A DNA stretch of 64,000 nt from Bifiguratus adelaidae (taxonomy: Eukaryota > Mucoromycota > Endogonomycetes > Endogonales). Position 1 is the first letter of the stretch. Every line of letters starts with the position of its first letter. The stretch spans positions 10,733 to 74,732 of the forward strand of contig MVBO01000033.1 of the NCBI GenBank assembly GCA_002261195.1, read 5' to 3'. The position numbers were made by a program, and so were the translations under genes. This document shows, in pieces, positions 11,501 to 21,779 of this stretch. The notes under the pieces were generated by a model, which saw only the letters and a program-made list of their open reading frames with translations, made no database searches and was not told the DNA's origin.

Positions 11501-12192
11501 GCTACGTTCTGATCACCCTGAAGGGATGCCGCTGCTGCACGGCGCTCCGCTAATGTAGGACTATTGTCCGCCGTTGGTCGTGATAAATTCGATGACGTTT
11601 GCTGAAGATTGGCCACAGCACCTTGCAATTTGAATTTGCCTTTTTCGGCTTTGGGCGGCTGATTCAAATTGTTGGAACTGACCTTGTTATACACAGCCTT
11701 GACGCCCCATGGGGTATGAAAAGGATCGTTGGCGTCATGCGGAATAGTCAAGCAAATCCGCTGAGCATGAAACGATTCGACAAGAAGATTGACTAGCTGA
11801 AGCCACCATCGTTGTATATCAAATTCCGATGTCAGGCCCAGCGCGGCAACGTAAACATTAGGCGGTGGTGATAATTCGAGAAGTGGGGGTTGAGAAGATG
11901 ATGACTGAGAAGAGGTCGCGTTCTGTTGCAGTGTTTTTTCGGGTAACTGATGTAACAAATCCGGCTGTAACATCCGGTGGTGGACAGCGCGATCGAGATG
12001 AACGGATGTTGTTGGCGGATGAAAGGATGCTTCAAGGGATCGGGGTGGTGCATTTTCTAGGTAGGTATGCGTCGTATCATGCCCTGACTGATGTTCAGAG
12101 CCATGCGCATATGGAAGTTGGGTTGGGAGGGCCGACGAGGTTGGACCGGCTTCCAAGGAACCGTCTATATCAGGTCTATGCGTCTTGGACAT
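5552..12192 (-). CDS. Hybrid histidine kinase with two PAS domains and receiver
   Basis: Six exons: 12192-8594, 8549-7866, 7813-7704, 7653-6031, 5977-5819, 5772-5552 (introns 44-53 nt), 2131 residues. The first 1190 residues are Ser/Pro/Gln-rich with GAF-like pieces at about 110-170, 285-325 and 665-710. Two PAS folds follow (about 1195-1305 and 1320-1435). The H-box NMSHEIRTPLIG (His about 1464) is completed across the third intron. The ATPase has LLNLIGNAIKFT (N box), DTGSGF and GGSGLGLVISRQL (G boxes). A degenerate receiver-like segment sits at about 1835-1985. The true receiver has IEDN, the phospho-Asp in LILCDLFMP (about 2052) and the Lys in ISKPVDF. By family knowledge it autophosphorylates on His and relays to Asp, then through an HPt protein to response regulators. 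No membrane spans, so cytosolic. The ligand is unknown. Confidence 0.9.
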
Positions 12193-12479
12193 GCCGACAA
12201 TTCACTCAAAACGCTTTCCCTTGACCGCAATGGTATGGTATTACATGCACTTGACCGTCGATCACGCCAATGCACCGTTTGGCATATAACCATGAATGTA
12301 CAGCATGCTTTTCGTTCCAATGGCTCGACGATCGCGACTAGATAATGACCATGTAAGACAACGCACCTTTCTAATTAGCACCTGAGAAACCGTCCTTACC
12401 TCTGTTAAGCACTCCTCTTCTCTGCTGTGGGCTCAATGAGAAGAAAGGCCTTGCAAACGCTTTCAGGCTTGTTGTCAGT

Positions 12480-12554
12480 GTGTGACGCGGTGTGACTGGT
12501 TCCATGACGTAAGAATGAAGGGATTGTCACACTGGGTCACACTGGGTCACACTG
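12480..12554. promoter_or_regulatory. Five 10-bp-spaced GTGTGAC/GTCACAC heptamers around a CRE-like site
   Basis: GTGTGAC occurs at 12480-12486 and 12490-12496. Its reverse complement GTCACAC occurs at 12526-12532, 12536-12542 and 12546-12552. Within each group the copies are exactly 10 bp apart, one helical turn. Between the groups lies TGACGTAA (12505-12512), close to the CREB/ATF bZIP site. The array lies 290-360 bp upstream of the histidine kinase ATG. Its position and phasing suggest a cooperative binding site; the binding protein is unknown. Confidence 0.5.
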
Positions 12555-12659
12555 TGTGCTCATCTGGGTGTTTTGGGGAGGATTTTCCGGGCAACCATCG
12601 AGATTCATTAACCATATATGTGCATGTACAGATTTACGATGCAGAACAATGAAGATGAG

Positions 12660-14763
12660 TTGAAATGGATGAGTTTGGGAAGGATTTGTCAGAATTCACG
12701 CATCTTGTTGGTCCCAAGTATCATATGAGCCACGACCCCACCCAAAGCCTCATATTATAAGTCTGGAGATCCAAGAAAGTACCATCGTCGTGAGCGAAGA
12801 AAATACGCTTAGCGGGTATATCTCCTTTTGAGATTGACTTTTATCGATCAATGCCGGTGCTTCTACACTTGCATTGCTAGCTTTATTTGCGTAACGGAAA
12901 GACAAATTTACAGTAAATTTAAGAGCTGCATTGGAGCTGCCTTGCGTGGACGGCGTTACAGTAAGGGCCGATGAGACGAAAAGCAAGATCATTCCTCTTG
13001 ACGAAAGCTGGCCTGTCAACAAGCGCTTTCGTTTCCTTGTTGTACAAGTGTCTGAACGGAAAACGGCCATGTGGGGCCAGTACGAGCAGACATTTCTCCG
13101 ATTGGAGGAGGCACTAAACACGCTCACTCGGAACTCCCAGCGTATCAAACTAACGACCTGGGATCTTTGCTGAATTTGTGAGAGTTTTTTTTCGGGGTCA
13201 ATGATGGTTACAGGCCACGAGGAAGGTACCGACAGAAGCCTTTATGTTATAAAATCAAGGTTCGGCCCCAGAAATACACGAAGTTGATGTACCGCATGTC
13301 AATCGTGCTCGAGGAAATTGGAATTCCCACTCTCCATGCATTCCCGCTCCGACACTCATTTATCCCGTGTTACACTCAAATTCGACAAAATAATCCTGTG
13401 CCGCAACATTCAAGGCTTGAATATTGCCGATAACGCCATACGGCAAGGGGCGATCAAAAATACCAACGCATCTTTTAAGATGAACAAGGCCCTATATTGC
13501 GGTCAAAGCAGTTTACGACTTTCATGGCTCAACCTTTAGCGACGGATTTGCTCTGTCGGTACTCCTGCAGACCCATGCTAAGCAAGCTTCGTTGCTCAGC
13601 GAGTTTCGCCACAGAAGAGGCAGAAGATTCCTAAACCACCGATCTGAATATTACCTTACCAATCCTGAAAACCTTGTCGTGTTCGGCCCAATCGTCGCAG
13701 ATCATCTATAATTTTCTCGGCGAAGCGAATGCAAAGATAATCAGATATACACAGAACAAGTGCCACACAGTGTCCGATGCTAGTGTTTCCGAAAACGAAA
13801 GAAGACCCGCCGTCGCCAAAATGAGATAATCAATCCCTCGCTCAATCACACAAGAAGGGGTGGAAATTCAAAGTCGAATAAGCCGCAATCGTTCATGAGT
13901 CATCTTGATCCCTGCAGCTATGTTCATTAGGAACTATCTGCTGACTTCGGTCAACATGTCTTTTGTAAGGAGAGACATCTCCGCAGCATCAACTTTCGCC
14001 GAAGTGAAGATCGACTCGTGAATAAATGCAAACATGTGTAGGAACTGGGTGTGACACTCATCATTCAGTTCTCGGAGGAGCTTTTGGATTTGAAAAAATT
14101 ACGTTGCCTTGTACAAGTCTCTGTGCCAAAGGCCGGATCAGGAAATCAAGGACACTCTAAGTCTCGCGCAAGCCAAGGTTTTGCAAGGCAAGATACTCGC
14201 CGACGAACAACTGGAGGATCTCTTTCCTGAAACAAAGTGACCGAAGGCAAAGACCATAGAAGAAGCTATTCCTATTCCTCCAGGTGTTTCATATTTTCGG
14301 CTGACAGTGATAGTGAACAACCCAAGGGTGTCCGGGGAGATATTCAGAGGAATGATGACACCTGATGGGCAAGTGCGTACGCTATTCAATGAAATCCTTG
14401 GGCAAAAGCATATGAAGTCCCTTGGAACAATGGCGAGGAGTCCAAGTCATTTGTAAACCTCTGGGACGAGGCCACATATACCTCTACGAGAAATAAAGCC
14501 TCGCATTGCGTCTATCTCTTCAATGCGAATTTGACCAGAAGTCGTCGCCAAAGAACCATGCTGAAGGTTACCGCGCAATCGACCACAATTCAACGACGAG
14601 CCCCTCACGGACAATCGGCAAGACGTTTGATCAAATTCAGCAATTATCACAAACACATCCTCAAGCTCAAGGTTCGTTTCAGGAGATGTGCTTTCGCAAC
14701 AAGTATTGTTGTCTGGGAGTTACCAAGATCGTGCCATCAATCGATGTACCTGTACAGAATTAA
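12660..14763 (+). pseudogene. Decayed coding sequence, possibly a transposon-encoded protein
   Basis: Plus-strand stretches read as protein for 20-90 codons, then hit stops and frame changes. A short run starts near 12665 (MDEFGKDLSEFTHLVGPKYH). Another spans 12895-13173, with IIPLDESWPVNKRFRF and ERKTAMWGQYEQTF. One near 13270-13370 contains YRMSIVLEEIGIPTLHAFPL. One near 13650-13760 contains TNPENLVV and, in another frame, RYTQN. The last lies at about 14130-14440 (GEIFRGMMTPDG). All are on the same strand and in a consistent order, which suggests one old gene. The wording reminds me of transposon-borne proteins common in early-diverging fungi, but I cannot name a family and no terminal repeats were found. 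The rest of the 2.8-kb gap between the histidine kinase and SEC16 contains only the heptamer array. Confidence 0.4.
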
Positions 14764-14983
14764 AGTAGATTATGGTGAATATTGTTGGGCGTCTAAATCA
14801 ACATATTCGGACGCCTAATATACGACCGCTGATCTTTGGTGAAAGTGATGCTCCATGTCTTTCATGCTCTCTAATACAATGTAGATCGTTGCATTGAATG
14901 TCACACCAATTAATTTAATTCATTCCTAAAATGAATGAATATATATCGTTAGGTGCGCGAAGCAAGCGCTTGTCTGGCGTACC

Positions 14984-17900
14984 ATGGCTGTTGAGGGAGG
15001 TCCACTGCCATTCTTTGGCGATGATGGGGACGATCCCTTTAGCGCAGTTATACAGCCTACGGAGGATACTTCTGCATCACAACCGCAGCAGCCCGCATCA
15101 CATTTTGAAGGTAAGACGCCAAGGGTTCATGGAATAGCGGAGCTCACTAGTGCGTTCCATCAGAGATTAGCCAGGATGATGTGCAACATACATTTCAAGG
15201 AGATGTGTCGGAACTTGGTCCTCACCCAACGGCCTACCAACAAGAGACGCCGAACCTTGAGCCCGCGCACCAACCCCTAACTCAAGATTCCTCTTACGAC
15301 ACCGCGTATGACCAGCAGCAGTACCCGCCAGGAACTTCACAGTGGCAAGAGTACGGTCAATATGATCCAAATCAAGCCTACTATCAGCAAGGGTACTACG
15401 AACAGCCTCAAGAGAGCCAACAACAGCCGTACGAACAATCATATTACCAAGATGGCCAAGGCTACTCGTATGATCAAGAGGGATACGCATACCCACAGCC
15501 TGGTGAAGAAGGTTATGATCCCAATTATAGCTATCAAGGTTATCAATATGACGAAAACGGAGAGTATGTTCAATACCCGCAAGATCAAAATTACCAATAT
15601 CTGCCAGACCAAGCCTATACGGAAACACAGCCACAAGAACTGACATTGGAACATCAAACCGACCCAGACGCCCTTGCGTCCGCTTTTGACAATGTTGACA
15701 TCTCTGGGAATGAAGGAGGTTTTGAATTGAAACATGAGACAGATTCCGCACCGGAAAAGTCCGCAGGTGAGTGGAGCGCAAAGCGCACTTCGGCAGACAT
15801 GACTCACTCACTCTCGGGTAGATACTCCATTTCATGATCAACACGCGCCAATTCCTGCAGCAACCACCGCAGAACCGACAGAAGATCAGTCCGAGCCTTT
15901 GACTGCATCTCTTGATGAATTAACAAAAGTTGCTCAAACCGAGAGCACCACAGGTGAAGCAAGCGCGGAACCAGAATGGTTCCAGGCAAACGGTGTTTCG
16001 GAGAAGCACGCAGCATCTGCTTTACTTGTAACCCAAAATAACTACGAAGCCAATATAGCCGCTGAGCGGACTCAGGGCGATGATTCTGTCCAGACAGACA
16101 TTGCGCCTGAATGGTCTCAAGATAGCAAAATGGATGAAGCAACTGCAATACCAGATTGGCTTCAAGAACATCAAGTTGCGGGTGGTCTCGCAGAAGAAAT
16201 ATCCGCTACTGAAACAAAGAAACAGGAGCCACCGTCACAAATGTATGGCGACGTCGGCATCGGTAACGAAGCCTATACCTCCGGCCCAACGTGGCCATTG
16301 CAGGAGGAAGCACCTGTCTCTGAAAATCACTCGAACGAACCGATTATTCCATCACAGCAACAAGAGACAGCTGATGTTGCGCCTGCAGACAATTATGGGG
16401 ACATTGGTGTGGGCAATGAAGCATACGGCGAATATGAGCAGGCTGACACTACCGCTACATGGCCTGTAACAGAGGAAGCAACTGCAGAGAGCTACAGCCA
16501 ACAAGATGCCGCAAACATGTACGGCGATGCTGGACTTGGCACTGAACAAGTCCTTAGTGAACAGCAAGCTGCAATGGGCCAAGATGCTTATCAAGGGTAC
16601 TATGACGAGAATGGGCAGGTTGTATCGAATCATTACGAGCAAGGTGTCAGCAATTATTACGGTGACGCAGGTGTTGGTACGGAAGTGACTGATCAGGAAT
16701 TTGCCTATGATGCGCAAGAAGCATATGTTGGCAAAGAGGCGGCCGAAACAGCTGGCTATCAGCTGCAGTCCGCCTTTGAACCGCCCGCAGCTAGTGAAGG
16801 TTATTCCCAACATGCATCTGCTGAAATGTATCAGGGTTCATATCCTGAAGCTTCTGCTTCAGGAGATGATACAGGCAACAATGACCAATCTAGATCTCAA
16901 GACCATCAAGCCAATTACTATGCTGGGCCGTACTATCAACAGAATGCTCAGCAGACATCGCAACCCGCCAATGGAGGAAGCTTTCAAGCTCCGCTCAACA
17001 AGCCCGCTACTCCGGATACTGTTGCTGACAAACCGTGCCCAGATCCAACATGTACAGGTCTGAATAAGGCGACAGCAAAGTTTTGCAGCGAATGTGGGAG
17101 ACAATTAGCTGCCGTTTCACGGACGACAACTCCATTGATCGGATCACAATCGGCATCTCAGTCATCCTATGATCTTCGCAAAACCATGAGCCCGTTCCCC
17201 TCAACAACGCCCACGCAACACCAAGAGGCAATACCAGAAGTGGAGACCGCGCGGTACGCCTCATACGATGGCTATGGTCAAACACAGCAGTACGGATACC
17301 AGCAAGATCAGGGTTACGGTTACTACGGCAATATGGAGGCCGAGGCTAATGCTACGCCGGAATACGGGCTGGCATATGGAGGCGTAAACACTTCTTACGG
17401 CATGCAAGGATACCAGCCTGTTGGTGTTTCAGATCCTCTTGGTCGAGATAAAGGCCATCCACTTGTCGCTTTTGGCTTTGGCGGCAAGCTCGTCACCATG
17501 TTTCCGCACAAGCGGCAAACAACCTATACCTCCGTCAGCACAGAGCTTGTCGCTGGCTCCATATGCATTGACCGCCTCCGCGAGAAGGTGGGAATTGATC
17601 ATCCATTTATCAAAGATTGTGCAGAGTTCCCCGGTCCATTGCTCGCCGACACCAACAAAGGCGGCGCAAAGCAAAAGCGCAAGGACGTCACAAAATGGCT
17701 GGATGAGAACATCGAGACGGCCGAAAGGGAACTCGCAACATTGGGAACAACAGACGATCCCTCAAAGCACCAAGAAGCACGCTTGGTATTGCTGCGTTTA
17801 TTCAAAGTTTTGCTGGAGCACGACGGCACCCTCACTGGTGGTCCAAAAATGGATGAGTCTATGTGTAGAGCTCTTGTCCCTGTGGTCAAGACGGAGGACG

Positions 17901-20345
17901 TGTGCAGTGATACCGCTGCGTTCACTGTTCCCGCCGATGCTCAGTCTGTAATGACAGGCCAACCGTCGACCATTGCGAACGAAGAGTCAGCAAGGACTTT
18001 GGACAAATTGCAATCGTACTTGTTGCGAGGTGACCGAGCGGGAGCGGTAACTTACGCCATCCAAGAGGATATGTGGGCGCACGCGCTCATTATCAGTAGT
18101 TGCGTCAACAAGGACCTATGGAAGGATGTTGTGACTCAATTTGTCAAAAGAGATTTGTCCGCGCAACTTCCAGGGTCCGAGCGAGGAAAGCCTGTATATG
18201 GCGATAAGGCGGGTTTACGCGTCCTGTATTCGCTTTTTGGTGGAGCTGGAGCGGCTTCAGGTGAGCAAACTTGTAGGCGCTGTTAACATATCGCTGACGT
18301 TGCACAGTAAGCGAATTTCTGCCAAAGACCAATCCTGTCTGGGCGAGTAAGTCAACTCGACATCGTGACCCCTCTGGCGGATTTGTGGAAGCGGACACCT
18401 CGCCAGAAAAGTTGGCTGCTTGGAGAGAAACGGCTGCCTTGATTTTAGCCAACAAGACTGGCAAAGAACAAGATGCGCTGGTTGCCCTCGGCGATCTCTT
18501 GAGGCAAATGCAATGGACCCATGCAGCCCACGCATGGTAAGTGCTTGCCACGGAACGCATTGACCAGAGTCTTACGAATCATAGTTATTTGCTTTCAAAT
18601 CAACCGCAAGCCTTTTCCGGCATAGCTACTCGAGACGTCAGAGTCGTACTCATTGGCGTCGATCATCAAACTCATCCGTCATCCTTCTTCAAAGATATGC
18701 AATCGATCATTCACTCAGAATTGTGGGAGTACGCTATTACGGTCAAAACCGGACCGGTCAACGCCATCCCTCACTTACAGGCTTATAAGCTTTTGCACGC
18801 ATGGTATCTGACCGATCTTGGATTTTTGCACGAGGCTCAACGCTATTGCGAGGCGATCACCACAATCATCAAAAACAACCAAAAGGGCAGTCTTTATTTC
18901 CACAAGACGCTGTTGGAGGGTATTAAGGAATTGAGTGAGTTGCTGCACGGTAGCTTTGGTTCGGAAGGTGCAGAAGGCGCGTCTTGGCTCACCAAGAGCA
19001 TCTCCAAGCCAAACTTTGACTCCCTATGGGGATCCCTTGAAGGGAAGCTCACCAAATTCGTGAGCGGGGACGATCTTCCTCCAAGCGAGCCTGAGAGTCG
19101 CGCATCAACAGAGATTGTTGCCGGTCCGTTCGGCTCTACAGATATACCGCCTGCGCGTAGTGCCTCAGCCACAAGTCTTCGCGGACCGTTCAGAAATAAC
19201 AGTATGACAACTCTTGACCCGAAACGATCCGCCACACCCGTCATTAGCACCTATGCTGGCGGAAAGTATCCATCGTCGGGACCCGGATATTCCTATGGTA
19301 GTGAAATGGCATCCGTACCCGAATTTGGGCAAACCCCACAAACCTACGACTCGACTCAATATAGCGATTACAATGGAGGCTACGATGCGTCGGTAGGGTC
19401 TGAGCAGCCTGCATATGGCACGGAGGGACAGCCTGAGGAATCTGGCTTTGGTTATGTTCCGCCTCATGTCAATAAGGTGTCAAGCCCTTTTGGAGGTAGC
19501 AACGTCTCGGCGTCCAACAGTACCTATGGCTCCTTCTACCCAACGGCAGGCGGTTCAACCTATGCACCAACGCAGTCTGGAGGAGGTTGGTGGGGTCAAC
19601 AGGAATCGACACAAGAAACTTCCGAGCGTGCAGCTCCAGTCTCCACCCAACCCCCCGCTTCAACATCGTATCTGGACGACGAGGACGATTTAGGTTTCGG
19701 CAACAGCTCCCTGAAGAAGGCTTCCAAGGATGCGGCAGGTGGCTCAAAGGAGGAGGCGGAAGATGACAGCAGCAAGGACAAGGAAAAAGAGGAGGCTGCT
19801 AAACCGGCCGAAGAAGCCAAAGGTAGGCGCAGGTCAAATGTTCTCGGTGAGCGAGTCACTCATGGCATTCACATCCAATAGAACAAACAGGTGGTTGGGG
19901 CCTTTTTAGTTTGTTCTCTCGCAAGGATGGCGCTACCACGCCTACGCCCAAGTCCAAGAAGGCTAATCTGGGAGAAGAGAGCAGTTTCTATTACGACGAA
20001 AAAGAAGGGCGCTGGGTCAACAGAAAAGCCGGTAGCTCCTCCCCAGCTCCCCCGTCGCTTCCGCCACCACCCAAGGGTCCGGCATCGCGACCTGCCACTC
20101 CCGCGACAAGTGACGCCAACTCCCACATAGGAGCTCCACCACCTCCTCGAGCATCCTTTGGTGCTCCTCCTCCAGCTATGCCGCGTACAGCTTCTGCTCC
20201 CGTGGGTCCACCCATGTCCACCTTGGGCGGGCCGCCTGGTACTCCTTCTCCCCTCGGCAGTGTCCGAAGTTCATCCGCCATCAGTCAAAGAAAGAAACCG
20301 ATGAAGGCTCGTTATGTGGACGTTTTCAATCAACCATCCCAATGA
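14984..20345 (+). CDS. SEC16: COPII scaffold protein Sec16
   Basis: Six exons: 14984-15110, 15164-15766, 15822-18260, 18308-18536, 18585-19822, 19882-20345, 1699 residues. Sec16 organises ER exit sites and binds COPII coat subunits. The N-terminal 640 residues are disordered, rich in Gln/Tyr/Glu, with four YGDxGxGxE repeats. A CxxxxC...CxxC zinc-ribbon-like element lies at about 648-670 (PCPDPTCT and FCSECGR). The central conserved domain starts at about 780 with HPLVAFGFGGKLVTMFPH, a Sec16 hallmark. It continues through LLRGDRAGAVTYAIQEDMWAHALI and the helical ACE1-type region (LWEYAITVKTGP, HLQAYKLLHAWYL). The C-terminus has GWGLFSLFSRK and LGEESSFYYDEKEGRWVN, also diagnostic, then a Pro-rich tail. 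The last intron could start at 19823 (59 nt, used here) or at 19847 (35 nt); both keep the frame and differ by eight residues. Confidence 0.93.
16241..16690 (+). repeat. Four degenerate YGDxGxGxE repeats inside SEC16
   Basis: Translated copies are YGDVGIGNEAY (near 16244), YGDIGVGNEAYG (near 16394), YGDAGLGTEQ (near 16519) and YGDAGVGTEV (near 16657). Spacing is about 125-150 nt. The first two also share a following TWP...EEA block. The DNA has diverged, so the repeat is visible at protein level only. Confidence 0.75.
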
Positions 20346-20774
20346 GCGAGACAAGTTAGATCCCCAAAATTCACATTGTTCATTGTATAAGAGCATTTCA
20401 AACCATTTAGACTCAGGAAGACAAATGGATTGGTTCAAACAGACCGATGATTCATGGTCGCTTAATGTTGTTTCTCGCCATGTTTGTGCCTGGACCTGCA
20501 AGTCATGTATTGCGACCTTGGAAAAAGCAATGGCCGCATTGTGGATAGCAGCGGGTCTCCATGCCAGGCTCAAGAGCTGTTACGGCGTGCAACGTGAGTA
20601 TAAACAATCAAACACAATCACTCCCATTGGATACAAGTGCCATTTACAATCGCATTATACAAGGTTCTATGCACACATGAAAGCTCAACAAAACCTTCAT
20701 CATCCCCATTTAGCCAATCGCCAGAGATCTCGTACACCTCGAGACTCACGCATTAAACAATACACCACAGCATG
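20346..20774. other. Short convergent intergenic region
   Basis: This is the shared 3' flank of SEC16 (plus) and the Yippee gene (minus). The ORF crossing it (20314-20874) overlaps both genes in other frames and shows no family. Nothing else seen. Confidence 0.5.
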
Positions 20775-21274
20775 TCAGGGACTTGCATCTTGCCAGTTGG
20801 ATTCCTTGGCTATCCTCTGCTTCTCCAGAATGTACTTGCCTTCCTTGTACTTTTCTCGCTCCTCAAAAGCATAGAGCTGTTTTCCGCATGAATCACCCTT
20901 GCTTAATGTCATGGATCACTTACGTATTTCCATCCAATGACCGTCTGACAAACATTACAAAAGATGTCCGCCACGGAATGTAAGCCTGTCATGAGAATGC
21001 GATCTTCTTCCTTTCCATTCGATACATTCACCCTACACGTCCTATAAGCGTCTTGTAAGATCAAGAACTATGCACTACATACACATTGCTGATGAGATAC
21101 GCCTTGCCGTGGCGGCCTTGAAAGTTCTAGGATACAAGGTCAATACCCGTCAAGCCGCAGCATGGCGGTACTCACCTTGGATATAATGTCTTCGTCGACG
21201 GCGAGATGCGTATGACACGCACTGCATGTGTATATTCTGTCGCTATTCAAATAAGACTGATAGACTTTACCCAT
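20775..21274 (-). CDS. Yippee-like zinc-binding protein
   Basis: Four exons: 21274-21176, 21126-21083, 21041-20924 and 20876-20775 (introns 49, 41 and 47 nt), 120 residues, the usual Yippee length. It begins [20 protein letters not shown]. The two zinc-binding CxxC pairs are CSAC and CNVC, about 52 residues apart. [27 protein letters not shown] and [20 protein letters not shown] are the conserved family blocks. Yippee proteins (Moh1 in budding yeast, YPEL in animals) have a beta-tent fold. Roles in growth, cell death and as part of CTLH-type ubiquitin ligases have been described; the exact job here is unknown. Each splice site was set by restoring the family sequence; the second intron (GTATGT...TATAG) gives VTCRVNVS. 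No exon is longer than 120 nt, so simple ORF searches miss the gene. Confidence 0.92.
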
Positions 21275-21697
21275 GGTAGAACTCTGCACTCTTCAACAGA
21301 GACAAGGAGAGTGTTGCAAGCAAGGGTGGCCAATGACAAACGTCGAGCAACGAATAGTCGACGAATGAGCGAGCGCGATACAGAGTAGGTATAGAAAAAT
21401 AGACTGTACAAGTGGAGGTCCCACAGTGCAAAGAGAGAGGGCAAGAAGCGAGCAAGAGCAAGCGAGGTAGAGCAAAGAGTGTGAGACGGAGAGAGCGAGA
21501 GCCAAACTACAGAAGCCGGATTTGGTCACAAGGCACTTAGTCACGGGAACAATCCATGGCAAACTATAGACAAGAAATGACATGTCGATAGACACTACGG
21601 ATGCTTTTATGGCTTAAGCAATGGATAGTAAAAAAGAGGAGCATGGTGAAGAGAGAGAGTAAGTTCACAAGGCATGCAAAACCAACAAAAAGATGTC
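21275..21697. other. 5' flank of Yippee gene, purine-rich on plus strand
   Basis: About 420 bp between the Yippee start and the tRNA gene. From about 21380 to 21510 the plus strand is a nearly unbroken run of A/G-rich sequence, i.e. pyrimidine-rich in the sense direction of the Yippee gene, as is common in fungal leaders. No gene seen. Confidence 0.5.
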
Positions 21698-21779
21698 GAC
21701 AGCAGTAGGATTTGAACCTACGCAGGCAGAGCCTATATGATTTCTAATCATACCCCATAACCAACTCGGGCATACTGTC
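21698..21779 (-). tRNA. tRNA-Ser (anticodon AGA)
   Basis: An 82-nt minus-strand gene. The acceptor arms GACAGTA and TGCTGTC pair over seven bases (one G-U), with discriminator G. The D-arm begins GCCCGAGTTGG. The anticodon stem TATGA/TCATA closes the loop TTAGAAA, giving anticodon AGA (reads UCU and UCC). A long class II variable arm follows, as expected for serine. The T-arm contains the B box GGTTCAAATCC. No intron. A run of five T follows on the coding strand (about 21690), fitting Pol III termination. Confidence 0.96.

Noticed and set aside
12750-13148. Minus-strand ORF of 132 codons
   Set aside because: No motif; the plus strand over the same DNA gives more protein-like fragments in order, so this is taken as a shadow.
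19847-19881. 35-nt intron as the last SEC16 intron
   Set aside because: It keeps the frame, but 35 nt is shorter than any other intron here; the 59-nt alternative from 19823 was preferred. Not excluded.
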